From the NCBI RefSeq assembly GCF_000182925.2, contig NC_026502.1, forward strand, positions 2,976,001-3,040,000: a stretch of DNA of 64,000 bases. The letters run 5' to 3'. Shown here in pieces: positions 11,128-21,322 of the stretch (its first letter is position 1; every line of letters begins with the position of its first letter). Origin of the DNA: Neurospora crassa OR74A (lineage: Eukaryota > Ascomycota > Sordariomycetes > Sordariales > Sordariaceae). Under the pieces are notes generated by a model. It ran no database searches. It was not told where the DNA came from and saw only the letters and a list, made by a program, of their open reading frames with translations. Both the position numbers and the translations under genes were made by a program.

Positions 11128-12368
11128 TGTGTGATGGTATAGGATGGGAAGGTGGAACTTTGGTTGTGGATAGGGTAGTGGGAGGTGTCTTGAGCAAGTA
11201 TAATACGGCTGCTTTGGTGTTGATAGTGCTGTTGTTGAATGTCTTTCAAACAACGGTGATGGGGTGGTGGATGTGAACGGATTTATATCTTCCTTCACAT
11301 ATACATTTTCTTCCATTCACATCACACCGGTGATAAAAACCAGAAAACCTCACTGACATTAGTAACATTGATTAGGATTTCAAAGCGCTAAGTGGATTAT
11401 AGTTATTCAACAAGATGCTGTACACCAGCGCATCCCAGTGTCGAGATGTTTTTCCGTCACGAGGTTGGACTTACACGTGCGCTTGCTTCAACGCTGGGAA
11501 CGGTGAAATTGAAGCCATTCGTTAGGACGATCACGCCATGCGAAGGGCGCGCCCATGTTCGGCACTGGAATTAACAAGTTGACAGGTCATCCCCTGCAGT
11601 GCCACTGCGGATATAGTGGTGTCGTTCAGATCTCGGATGGGATAGGTTCGGAATTAGTAATCCGGGTTGGGACGGTGTAAAGGATGGAGTTGTTTTTGTT
11701 CCAGTTGCCCTCTAGTGTAATATGGGGTTGTTCTCCTCGGGATTTGTTCCCGCTGCGAATGTCAGCATTGTTTTGAGACATGGCGACATGATGCTCTCAG
11801 TCGTTTTTTTGCAGAACCCCATTGTTCAAGGCCTATTCAATCCAGTGTTGATGATGGTTGAAGAATTGTAAAAGATTCCAAAATGTTATGCCGAGGCAAT
11901 GACGTCGGCGTAGAGGGGGTCCGTGCTCGGTTAAGCACTTTCACAGCCCTGAAAATGTGGACTCTCTCTCTCTCAGCCTGCCTTGCCTGCCACCAGCTGA
12001 AGACCGTTAACAGAATAACAGGGGTCTGTTGAACTGCGGGGACAGTTTTGCGGTCGCGTTCTCATTCGTCCACAATTATGTACAGCTGCTGCTTGGCGAC
12101 GGATCCAAACCTGTCAATCAATCCGATGGGGTCGGGTTCGGTCGCCGCAACAACGACGGGAAATTCCAAAGTAAACAATTGACAGCCAGCATTTCAGATT
12201 CACACCTTTTGGATAGGGGCCTTCATGTGCACGCGCCCTCTGCTGCATCCTTTGCTAACACTATTTCCATATTGCTTAACCATTCACTCACTCCATTAGC
12301 CGCACTGTATCCACCACTACCATCACCACCACCACACCGGGCCTCATGCGCCCACAACCAGGGCTGCC
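11128..12368. other. Divergent promoter region, oxygenase / giant AT-hook gene
   Basis: 1.24 kb between two divergent starts. It holds a CT dinucleotide run near 11962-11973 and pyrimidine- and CCA-rich leader sequence just before 12369. No gene is recognised. Confidence 0.45.
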
Positions 12369-15300
12369 ATGGACGAGGACGAAGACGCGTCCATGATGTC
12401 GGTCGACGACATTTCGTCGTCCACGGATCCACTCCTCGAGACGGCCGCCACCCCAGCGTCTCGCTCCGTGACACCGGCGATTCCAGCCCGCCAACCCGCA
12501 TCGGCGCGTCGCGGTTCCCGTAGAAACCAGCAGCCCACTCCGCGAACCCAGCGAGTCCAAGCCCTTCGAGAAAGCACGCCGAGAAAGCGCATGTTCGAGT
12601 TGGACGTTGGAGACGCGCGATCGCCCCAGCGCCTGCTGGTCACCGTCGAAGCCGAGAGCTCGAGAGTCACTTCAAGAAGCAGTGTTAGTCGCCGTCTGTT
12701 TCAACACTCGACGCCAACTGCTCGCAGCATCCGCGAAAGAGAAAGAACAACTTCGGTTACGGTTCCCTTGCGCGGCGTGGAGGATGATGACGACGACGAG
12801 ATTACTCGACTTGGCGAATTTGTTACACCGAGGCCGCGCGGAAGGCCGCCACGAACAGCTACTCCAGGCACGGCCTTGCGCTCCGAGACACCAAAGACGA
12901 CAACTCGCCCGATGCGACCAGCGACCCCCGGATTTCAACTGCGCGAAGCACGGTCCTCGTCAAAGGATGTCTTGGATTCAGATGTCACAATCGATTTCAG
13001 CAAGCTCGGGTTTACACCAGGGACAAAGCGCCGGATTAGCTTGACACCAGGGCCCAGCAGTCGTGCGCCAAAGCGGAGAAAGGGTGTTTCGTCGCCAGTC
13101 AGACAGCCTAGTCTGCTGGGTCCAGGCTCTGCGCGAAGGAAACGAGGCCGGCCGAGGAAAGATTCGATTGCGCACGACCAGTTTTCCGCCCTCATAGACC
13201 GAGATCTTACGGCCCTCAAAGAAGACGACTCCGACCATGAGCCCGTGCCCGAAGCGGGTTCCAGTCGTGACCAACAAGACCGAAACCGAGGTCGAGACCA
13301 AGAACAAGAACAAGAACATACCCGTCGCGAGCGCATTTTTCAACGAGTACCGTCAAACGTCATCCTGGGCAATACAGGTGTTGGGGCTCCCTCGAGTGAT
13401 GCCCCTAGGCCTGACGAGTCGGAAGGTGACCTGTGGCTGGACAACTCATTCAATCCACCTCAGGATACACCGGCCGCTCGACGGTGGAACGGGGCACCAA
13501 GAGCGCAATCCTCCAGGCTGGAACAGCTGCGACCGGAACCCGCGCGTCGAGAAACGCCTCAACTGGAGTCGGAGCTTTCGCATGGGGATGAGTATGTCGA
13601 GTTCGCGGACTTTGGTGGCGGCGAATCGCATAGCGACATCGAATCGGAACTGGAGGATGATAATGCGACCCCCAGGGATACACCGGTTCAGCCAACAGAG
13701 ACTAGGTTGCCAGGCGAAGAATTCACCATGATAGACCCGTATTCGCTACTATCTATGCAGCAGAATTCGAGCTATGTCGAGGAACAAGGGCACGGAGGAG
13801 CGCAAAACAAGGATACCCGCGACGGAGACACGACAAGTTTCTACATCAGTAAGACGATCGGGTCGTTGCGGATAAGTCAGCAGGAATCGGACGAGCGATC
13901 AAGTCACATTAGGACAATCGATTATCCTGTCAATCCCAATTGGACGACTACACCCAGGGCACCCGTTCCCAGTTACGATCCACTATATCGATATTCGACA
14001 GGAGATAATAGGGGAGAGGCCGAGGTGGTAGAGGAAGAAGAGGTAGAGGGGGATGCGCATGAGCGCAACGAGTCTCTGGAAAGGCACCAGAATCGACCAT
14101 ATCCAGGAACAGAACAAGATTCAGAACGGGAAGAGCAAGACCGGGGCTCGCATCGGGATTTGCAGCGGGATCGCGAACTAGAGTCGGAACTTGCACTCGA
14201 GCCTGGGTCCGATGCTGGATCAGAACCAAAAGTAGACTCAAGATCTGAACGTGGAAAGGAGGCGGAACCACAACATGAGCCTGCACCTGAGCCCGAAGAA
14301 GAGCCTGAAGAATCCGACATATGGTTTCAAAAAGAACCACCAAGGCGACAACAACGAGAGCTGCGAAAGGGGAGAACACATGAACCAGAACCCGAACCTG
14401 AGCCAGAACCCGCGGCGGAATTCAATACTTGGGTTCGGGCAGAACAAAGACAAGAACATCAATATCGAACACAGTTGGAATCTAGCCTTTTGCATCAGCG
14501 GCAAGCAAATCGAACAAATAGAACAAATCGACTGGAACGCGAACGGGAACAAGAACTTGAGCAAATAGCTGGGAATACGCCAGACTTCGAACCCTTGCCT
14601 GAACAGCGGTCTGAATCACCGCAAGAACCTGAGCGTGAGCCGGTATCTGAACCTCACCTTGAGGAAGAACAGGAGCAGGAGCAGGAGCAGGAGCTTGAGG
14701 ATAATCTGGAGTATGAGCGCCAACAGGAAAGTGAAGCAGAAGCACGGCAGGAACAAGCACAACAGCCCAAGTCAAGGCGGGTAAAGTCACCACACCACCA
14801 GAAAGGCCGGTCGCTTGAAAGACAAGTGGATGTAGATGTCCGTGGTGATGTTGGGGTGGATTCATCAAACCGCTCTGTGGACTATGACCAATTTGAAACA
14901 CAGGAATCAAGTGTCCTATATCACGGCCATCTTCGAAGAGAATCGCGAGGCGCCCTGCCACCTGAACCATCAAGTCCGTTATTTAGAAAATCTCAGACAG
15001 ATGTTCAGCAACAGACAACAAAGACAAGTATTCAGCCCTCTGTCGAGCGGCCTTCATCTGTGAATAACCCCCACCCCTTACATGCATCGAACAGTATTCT
15101 GACACCTGATAAGACACCATCTCCTGTCCCTCCAGAACCCCGCGACTACGACTTCCAGGACGATTTCGGTGCTCATGCCAACCTAGAGGCAGACAACGAC
15201 GACGCTGAGCTTAACGATGATGAGCAAAGACAGCCCACCGAGTCTACCGAGCCCGCTCCAGACGATGAGATGCCTTCCTCTCCCCCAACTGGAAGCTTTT

Positions 15301-18300
15301 CTCGACATGAGCAGCAGTGCATAGAACCTCCATTACGCCGAGTCAGATCCAACTCGAACGAGACCCCGGCCGACCGACTGACATCTTTGGCCCCGCCAGG
15401 TCTTCCGGCACTTAACCCTCAGAACTTGATGCCCCCACCTGACTCACAAAACCGGCCGGCTCTATCTCCAATCATCAGAGCTGGTGAAGCACTGCAACAG
15501 GTAACCTCGGACCCTCCGTCGCCTCCAGGTATGGGAAGCTTTCTGCGCAGTCCCTTCCGAGGGGTGCCTGAGGTTAAAGACAGCCGATCACCCTCACCAT
15601 CGGCCTCCAGAGCTTCTCAACCCCAGCCTCAATCCCAACCGCAGGCTCAACCTCAATCTCAGCCGTTGCCCCAAGCCCAGTTTGAGAACGCCCGTAATCA
15701 GCCTGAAAAATCTGGATTCGGCTTGTTTGGCTCGATAAAAAATCTGGTAGCCCAAGGAGCGCAAGTTTTATCGCCACGGAATGCTTCGAGGCAGGCTTCC
15801 ATTAATGTCGGGGAAAGCTCCAGACAAGCATCAGCCACTGCTGGTGCGACTAGTTCCATGGACATCGCCATGGACGACCCGTTTGGTCCAGATCCACCCG
15901 GTTCTTCTAGAGGAAGCACCGGACGCAACTCGCTCTTTGGCAGCAGGATGAGCAAGCGCGATTCCGGTAGTCAAGACGCCAGTGGCACTGCTAGTGCCAG
16001 TGCCAGCTTCGAGAAACAATCTCAAGCCAGCGCTAGCCTTGAGAGACAAAGTCGCGCGAGTAGCAGTTCTGACAGGCAGGCTCACGGTTATAATGGATTT
16101 GGAAGGCAGTTTGAGGATAATGCTGGCTTTGACAGATGGAGTCAAGTTAATGCTGGCACCGGCAGCCAACGCCAGGTCTTCGGCGAACCATATGCTCAAG
16201 GCAGCACCGCCGGCTTTGAAAGATCGGCACAAGCGGACAATAGCTTTAGTGGGCGAAGCCAGGCCAACGCCAGCTTTGACCGACAAGCTGATGCAAGCAC
16301 AAGTTTCGGCAGATCTCAAGTTCAGGCTAGCAGCAGCCATGCCATTAAACAACCTTCAGTGACCACCAAATTTGACAGACAGCGTCAAGAAAATACCAGC
16401 TTCGGACATCCTCAGGCTGAGTCTAGCACTCTTTACGACAGACAAGCCCAATCTGCGACCAGCTTCGCGAGCCAACGTCAAGCTAGCACCAATTCTTCCA
16501 CTCGACAACCTCAAGCCAACACCACCATCGGCAGCACAAACAAGGCCGCTTCTTTCTTCTCCGAGCGCGAGCGCGAACGCGAACAGCACGAGCATGAACA
16601 TGAGCATGAAGCCATGGACTGGCAAGCAGAGGAATCCAGTCACAGTCACGAAATCAACGTAACCCGTGACAGGTCCGCCTCCGCAAGCCTTGGTTTCCAC
16701 GACAGCAGCAGCCATCATGACAGCTCTAGACAGCGAGAACGTACTAGTACTCGGGAGGAAAACTCTACTCGGGGATCAGGATCAGTCAGAGAAGATCATG
16801 ATCATCGGGAGCCTTCCGAACCCGAAGCTCATCGTGATTATAAGGAATTCGTTGAGGTGGAAACGGTCACGGAGGAGAGGGAGGAAGAAAGCATCTGGGG
16901 AGCTTACGGAGGTGATGCCAGAGCCAGGTCCAGCTTCAGGGAGAGTAGTAGTAATAGTCATTCTGGCAGGAGACACGGACGGCCGGAAAACTCTACCTTG
17001 AGGAGATCAGTGGGAGAAGAGCGGGAGCGGGAAAGGGAGCCAAAAGCTCGCTTTAGGGAAAGTGTCGAAGTTGAGACGGTGACTGAAGAAAGAGAGGAAG
17101 AGCGAATTTATGGAGGAGGTGATGCCAGGTCTAGTAGTTTCAGGGAGAGTAGTCAATCTTCTAGGAGACATGGACATGGACGGGATGGTCACCGGCATGG
17201 TTCTTCTCGGCATAGGTCATCGGAAGAGCGGGAGATGACAAGGGAAGAACGGGGACGAAGGGAGACGACGGAAGAGATTGTCGAAGAGGTCCGGGAGAAG
17301 GAGTATGAGCACGAGAGCGAGCACTATTACTTGGGTGGTCGTCACTCGAGTGGTCGTGAGGAGGTGGAGAGCTATCGGCATGGAAGCTCCCGTTCTGACC
17401 GATCTGACCAAGGTAAAGCCTCGTCTTCTCGACGAAGGTCGGAAGAGCGAGAGACGAGGGAAGATCGGGAAAGGAGGGAACAAGGGGCGAGAGAGGTGAC
17501 CGAAGAAATTACGGAGGAGGTCCGGGAAGAGTATGAGCATGAGAGCGAACATTACCGCTGGGGCGGTCATGGTGAGGAGAGCCGCCGACACGAGTCCTCC
17601 CACTCCAACCGATCCGACCGAGGTAAAGCCTCGTCTTCTTCTTCTGGGGGACATGGTCACCGCCAGCGAAGTTCTGGCGACCAGGAAGCGAGGGAAGTGC
17701 GCGAGGTAACAGAGGAAATCGTGGAGGAGGAGCGGCATGTGTATGAAGAGGAAAGAGGAGGCCGCCGTTCTAGTCATGTTGAAGAGAGTCATCGCCACTG
17801 GTCACGCGGGCCGGGCGGGTCGCAGTCCAGCCGAGCTAGCGATTCTAAGCAAGATGGCCACACGCGCGGCTCAAAGGAACGGGATACCAGAGAGGTGACT
17901 GAAGCCGAGGACGAGCGGCATGGTTATGAAGAGGAAAGGGAAGGGCAGCGCTTGGGCTTTGTGGAAGAAAGCAGTCAGAGACAAGAGTCCCATTCTGACC
18001 GAGGCGGAGATTCCTGGCGGCGTGACTACGAGCGAAGTTCGACAGAGCCAAAGAGAGGAGAGGCGGAGGAAGCCCGAGATGACTTTGCAGAGGAAGGTCA
18101 AAAGCACCAGGCGAGTCGTGGTTTGGAGGCAAGTCGTCAACGCGAGTCGCTGCTCGGGCGTGGCAAGACTTCCTCGCAAAGTGATCAACTGCGAGGCTTG
18201 GGAGAGAGTCAAGCGACTGAAGTGGAAAGGGCACGCCATGATAACTTTACCGAAGGTGAATACTACGATACTCCTCATGCGGAAGAAAGCCATCAACGTG

Positions 18301-20882
18301 AAGAATCTCCGATTGAACATCGAGGAGACGAGCACGAGCACGAGCAAGACTACCAGATGAATTGTATGGAAGAAGAAGAGGGTCATTACCAAGCTCAGCA
18401 AGGGGAACAAGCAATGGAGCAACATGAAGAGGAGGAAGAGGAGGAGGAGGAGGATCTTTTCCTCCTCGAAGCCATGCGTTCATCTCCCGCAGTCAAAGCC
18501 AAATCCACCCTAAAAGAGAATGATCCTGCCAGCTTCCTTCCCTCAACTCATCAGCCCCAGCCTAGCTCCCGCTGGCATTCCAACAAGAGTCAAATGGTTC
18601 GGGATCAGTTGAACACAGCCGCAGACAAGAGTGATGAGCTGGAAGAGTTCAGCCTCCTTCATTCAAGTCGGGCCAAGAAGTTCCGGCCTGCGTTGAAGCC
18701 CGTGCCGAACAAGAAAGCGAATCTCTCAAGCTTCTTCTCGTCGCCTGCACCTATTCCGGAAATCAGTTTACAGGGTCCAGAGGGTAATGCTTCTCTTCGG
18801 CCTGGGCCCGAAGTGCTCGATAGGCAAAGTCAAGCCAACGGCAAGGTGTCATCTGGTTCGGGAGCCCTTTCGGAGCGGTCACAGCATCTTCCTACAGGTC
18901 AGGAAGCTGAGAGGAAGCTAGGAACGACTCCCATAGGCCGCGTTCCATCATCTCAGCGCCTTTCTGTGCCAGTTTCCCAAAAGCCGTTTCAGCCTTCACC
19001 TCTGGGTACAGCGCCCGTGTTATCAGGGCAATCCTCCCGACCCCTGCAACCGGCACAACGTGTACTTCGACACTCTTCCTCCATCATCGGTTCCTCCTCA
19101 CCACCACAGTCTGGAAGCATCTACACCCCGGTCCCGCAGAAACAGAACTTCACTCCAGTGCGACGCGAACCAGGCGCTAAGCTCCCCTTGTTCGAACGGG
19201 ACGGCGGAACAAAGACCGGCACTGTCACGGCTCTACCACTCAAAGACAACCACAGCTCAGGCCCAGGCACCACTCCGAATTCGATAACTGACAAACCTAA
19301 GCAGTTGCTGTTTGGTCTTAAGGAGTCCATTTCCAAGCTGTTCTCGGACCCGCCCGCTAAGAGCGTTGAGTATGGACCGGAGAACGAGAATGAAGAAGAG
19401 CAAGGGCCTGAAGAAGACATGGACGACTACGACGAGATAGTGGAACTCGAGGAAGAACAATCATCTGCCGAGGAAAGCTTCGAGCCACCTCCACTTCGGT
19501 CTCTCCCCGACAAGAACTCTTCCCCTATCAAGTCTGCCTTGCGACCGCCAACTAAGGGCCATACACCCGGCCGTGCGGTGCAGTTTGCCAACAGTGTCCG
19601 ACAGTCGCCTACTCCTCGGCGTAACGCAGACGTTGAACAGAGGCGTCCTGTATTCGGTGGCCGTTCCACCCCTGTGATTATCACCAGCTCGCCCAGTACC
19701 CACACGGAGAGCAGTCCTGTTCATAGTCCTGCAGGCTCGGAGAGGATTGAGGAGAATGCGACTGGGATGTATGAGGAGGATTATCAGGACGAGGAACAGC
19801 ACGAACTTGATGACACCGTGGATATGGATATGGATGTGGATATGGATGATGATATCGAATGGTACGAGCACAGCCCCGCGCCAGCACCAGCGGTCCAAGC
19901 ACCGAGACCGGCGCCGCCGTTTCCTCGTCCACTGAGCCCTGGACGTGGACGGCAACGGCAGCAGCAACAGCAACAGGAACTACAACAACAAGTTGCTGCT
20001 GCACCACGTCAACCACCAGCAGCACAGCCGCCGCTCATCAAACCCACATCCACCCTCGAAAACTCCCCCGTCATCCGCTCTGGCGTCTCTCTGTTTGGCT
20101 ACGGTCGCCGCAAATCACTACCGCCTCCTATTCCGCCTTCCAACCGTAACATCGTCACGCCTCTGCAGCCGCTTTATCCATCTCTCCCACCAGTATCCTC
20201 TTTCGGCCAACAACAACAACAACAGCAGCAACAATCCTCTCAGCCGTCGACATCAACCTCTCAACACCATAACGGCCAAGCTTCCACCGGTGCTTCCATC
20301 GGCGCCTCCTCATCCACTTCCGCCTCCGCCGCTGCCACCACCACCACATCCCACTCCCATGACCACCACCAACAACAACAACACCAACTCCCCCCACCAA
20401 CCCACCTCTGGAGCACCTCCCACTGGGACATCCTCTCCTCCATAATCCACGCCCACCGCGCCCTCCACCACTCCCAATCCCAATCCCAATCCAAAGGCAA
20501 AGGCAAACAACGGGCCGCCGCCCCCACTCATCATCTCTACTACCCCCACTCCCCCACCCTCTCTTCTTTCCTGCACCAAACGTACCGCCCCTCCCCTCAA
20601 CAAACCACCTACGACCCCGTCACGCGTCTTCCCATTGACGAGTCGGTGGTGATTGAGCAATGGCATTTGGACGTCGTCTACAAGTTTCGGGAGATGTTTA
20701 GACGGGCGTGGGGAACAGATGAACTTTACGGTGGTGTGTTTGCGATGGATGAACAGGAAAAAGGGGGGTGGAGTGAGGGGGAGTTGGTCAGACGGGTGTA
20801 TGCGTTTTTGGTGGGCGAGAGGAGGAGGAGGGAGGGACGGGTTGATAGGGGGAGGAGAAGGGGGAGGGGGGTTGTTTGTTAG
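12369..20882 (+). CDS. Giant (2,837-residue) AT-hook, repeat-rich, mostly disordered protein
   Basis: One uninterrupted frame of 2,837 codons, with a good start context (GCCATGG). Two AT-hook-like motifs suggest DNA binding in the nucleus: RPRGRPPRT near residue 155 and RKRGRPRKDS near 257. The rest is largely low-complexity. There are EP/EQ-rich blocks (about 600-820), Gln/Ser repeats (about 1200-1390), charged repeats rich in EVTEEI-EE-R (about 1490-2000), an acidic run (EEEEEEEEE, about 2020), and polyQ near 2535 and 2617. A short TPGRAVQF near 2399 fits the RVxF consensus for protein phosphatase 1 docking. The last ~150 residues look folded: LWSTSHWDILSSII, IEQWHLDVVYKFREMF, and a basic end. 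From memory this end resembles fungal proteins annotated only as AT DNA-binding proteins. I do not know its function. No intron in 8.5 kb is unusual beside its neighbours. Shorter open frames on both strands here are by-products of composition. Confidence 0.82.
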   Translation: MDEDEDASMMSVDDISSSTDPLLETAATPASRSVTPAIPARQPASARRGSRRNQQPTPRTQRVQALRESTPRKRMFELDVGDARSPQRLLVTVEAESSRVTSRSSVSRRLFQHSTPTARSIRERERTTSVTVPLRGVEDDDDDEITRLGEFVTPRPRGRPPRTATPGTALRSETPKTTTRPMRPATPGFQLREARSSSKDVLDSDVTIDFSKLGFTPGTKRRISLTPGPSSRAPKRRKGVSSPVRQPSLLGPGSARRKRGRPRKDSIAHDQFSALIDRDLTALKEDDSDHEPVPEAGSSRDQQDRNRGRDQEQEQEHTRRERIFQRVPSNVILGNTGVGAPSSDAPRPDESEGDLWLDNSFNPPQDTPAARRWNGAPRAQSSRLEQLRPEPARRETPQLESELSHGDEYVEFADFGGGESHSDIESELEDDNATPRDTPVQPTETRLPGEEFTMIDPYSLLSMQQNSSYVEEQGHGGAQNKDTRDGDTTSFYISKTIGSLRISQQESDERSSHIRTIDYPVNPNWTTTPRAPVPSYDPLYRYSTGDNRGEAEVVEEEEVEGDAHERNESLERHQNRPYPGTEQDSEREEQDRGSHRDLQRDRELESELALEPGSDAGSEPKVDSRSERGKEAEPQHEPAPEPEEEPEESDIWFQKEPPRRQQRELRKGRTHEPEPEPEPEPAAEFNTWVRAEQRQEHQYRTQLESSLLHQRQANRTNRTNRLEREREQELEQIAGNTPDFEPLPEQRSESPQEPEREPVSEPHLEEEQEQEQEQELEDNLEYERQQESEAEARQEQAQQPKSRRVKSPHHQKGRSLERQVDVDVRGDVGVDSSNRSVDYDQFETQESSVLYHGHLRRESRGALPPEPSSPLFRKSQTDVQQQTTKTSIQPSVERPSSVNNPHPLHASNSILTPDKTPSPVPPEPRDYDFQDDFGAHANLEADNDDAELNDDEQRQPTESTEPAPDDEMPSSPPTGSFSRHEQQCIEPPLRRVRSNSNETPADRLTSLAPPGLPALNPQNLMPPPDSQNRPALSPIIRAGEALQQVTSDPPSPPGMGSFLRSPFRGVPEVKDSRSPSPSASRASQPQPQSQPQAQPQSQPLPQAQFENARNQPEKSGFGLFGSIKNLVAQGAQVLSPRNASRQASINVGESSRQASATAGATSSMDIAMDDPFGPDPPGSSRGSTGRNSLFGSRMSKRDSGSQDASGTASASASFEKQSQASASLERQSRASSSSDRQAHGYNGFGRQFEDNAGFDRWSQVNAGTGSQRQVFGEPYAQGSTAGFERSAQADNSFSGRSQANASFDRQADASTSFGRSQVQASSSHAIKQPSVTTKFDRQRQENTSFGHPQAESSTLYDRQAQSATSFASQRQASTNSSTRQPQANTTIGSTNKAASFFSEREREREQHEHEHEHEAMDWQAEESSHSHEINVTRDRSASASLGFHDSSSHHDSSRQRERTSTREENSTRGSGSVREDHDHREPSEPEAHRDYKEFVEVETVTEEREEESIWGAYGGDARARSSFRESSSNSHSGRRHGRPENSTLRRSVGEEREREREPKARFRESVEVETVTEEREEERIYGGGDARSSSFRESSQSSRRHGHGRDGHRHGSSRHRSSEEREMTREERGRRETTEEIVEEVREKEYEHESEHYYLGGRHSSGREEVESYRHGSSRSDRSDQGKASSSRRRSEERETREDRERREQGAREVTEEITEEVREEYEHESEHYRWGGHGEESRRHESSHSNRSDRGKASSSSSGGHGHRQRSSGDQEAREVREVTEEIVEEERHVYEEERGGRRSSHVEESHRHWSRGPGGSQSSRASDSKQDGHTRGSKERDTREVTEAEDERHGYEEEREGQRLGFVEESSQRQESHSDRGGDSWRRDYERSSTEPKRGEAEEARDDFAEEGQKHQASRGLEASRQRESLLGRGKTSSQSDQLRGLGESQATEVERARHDNFTEGEYYDTPHAEESHQREESPIEHRGDEHEHEQDYQMNCMEEEEGHYQAQQGEQAMEQHEEEEEEEEEDLFLLEAMRSSPAVKAKSTLKENDPASFLPSTHQPQPSSRWHSNKSQMVRDQLNTAADKSDELEEFSLLHSSRAKKFRPALKPVPNKKANLSSFFSSPAPIPEISLQGPEGNASLRPGPEVLDRQSQANGKVSSGSGALSERSQHLPTGQEAERKLGTTPIGRVPSSQRLSVPVSQKPFQPSPLGTAPVLSGQSSRPLQPAQRVLRHSSSIIGSSSPPQSGSIYTPVPQKQNFTPVRREPGAKLPLFERDGGTKTGTVTALPLKDNHSSGPGTTPNSITDKPKQLLFGLKESISKLFSDPPAKSVEYGPENENEEEQGPEEDMDDYDEIVELEEEQSSAEESFEPPPLRSLPDKNSSPIKSALRPPTKGHTPGRAVQFANSVRQSPTPRRNADVEQRRPVFGGRSTPVIITSSPSTHTESSPVHSPAGSERIEENATGMYEEDYQDEEQHELDDTVDMDMDVDMDDDIEWYEHSPAPAPAVQAPRPAPPFPRPLSPGRGRQRQQQQQQELQQQVAAAPRQPPAAQPPLIKPTSTLENSPVIRSGVSLFGYGRRKSLPPPIPPSNRNIVTPLQPLYPSLPPVSSFGQQQQQQQQQSSQPSTSTSQHHNGQASTGASIGASSSTSASAAATTTTSHSHDHHQQQQHQLPPPTHLWSTSHWDILSSIIHAHRALHHSQSQSQSKGKGKQRAAAPTHHLYYPHSPTLSSFLHQTYRPSPQQTTYDPVTRLPIDESVVIEQWHLDVVYKFREMFRRAWGTDELYGGVFAMDEQEKGGWSEGELVRRVYAFLVGERRRREGRVDRGRRRGRGVVC
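15960..16545 (+). repeat. Degenerate Gln/Ser-rich 10-15 residue repeats inside the giant protein
   Basis: Codons about 1198-1391 contain a dozen or more imperfect units built on an ASxSFxRQxQ theme, for example ASASLERQSR, NAGFDRWSQV, ANASFDRQAD and ASTSFGRSQV. Spacing is close to 10-15 residues. The units differ at DNA level, so the array is old or under selection at protein level. Function is unknown; GF-containing units only loosely recall nucleoporin repeats. Confidence 0.7.
16840..18360 (+). repeat. Long charged repeats (EVTEEI/VETVTEER units) inside the giant protein
   Basis: Codons about 1491-1998 contain two units with VEVETVTEEREEE plus SSFRESS. They are followed by about six units of 55-77 residues that share EERE-TRE, a TEEI-EEVRE core, YEHESEHY, and a Ser/Arg/His tail (SSRSDRSDQGKASSS, SSHSNRSDRGKASSS). 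The DNA between 17218 and 17640 is especially alike from unit to unit, suggesting recent tandem growth. Units become less similar toward 18360. Confidence 0.72.
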
Positions 20883-21322
20883 TTTATGCGTCGTGATGTG
20901 TATTGAGCATGGGAAAGGACATGAAAGAATGGGCATAGATGGATGGTTGGATGGTTGGGAAGGGGAGAAGGGAAGAACAGTGAAAGAAGGAACTGGATAC
21001 CCAAAGTATAACTGGATGGACGGATGCATGAGTAGGAGATACCATGTTGTTAAATGGTTCTTTGTACAAACATTGGTTGTTTCTAGTTTCTGAAATTTGG
21101 ACATACGATATCACATATCTGCAACAGTTTGAAAGACCAGACCACCGTCATTGCTCAAAACTTAGACTTATGATCATGCGGTTTATCGTGTTTGTTTCAG
21201 TACGCCCGACTAATACCATATCTAAGCGTAATGTTACAGACGAACCCCATGTTGTAAACCCCTAAACCATCCATCCATCCATCCATTTAAACCCTGCTTC
21301 TGCCTTGAACCTCGCTTTTTTT
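20883..21322. other. Convergent 3' intergenic region with a CCAT microsatellite
   Basis: A 440-base gap between converging genes. It contains five perfect CCAT units at 21267-21286, a few bases from the rpn6 stop, and GGATGG-type runs near 20938-20960. Both 3' UTRs must lie here. No gene is visible. Confidence 0.5.
21267..21286. repeat. CCAT microsatellite, five units
   Basis: Five perfect tandem CCAT units. It sits in the putative 3' UTR of rpn6, read as ATGG on the transcribed strand. Confidence 0.9.

Noticed and set aside
12935-20525. Many 100-190 codon frames on both strands inside the giant gene
   Set aside because: The sense frame is continuous and protein-like; the others are by-products of repeats and low-complexity composition.
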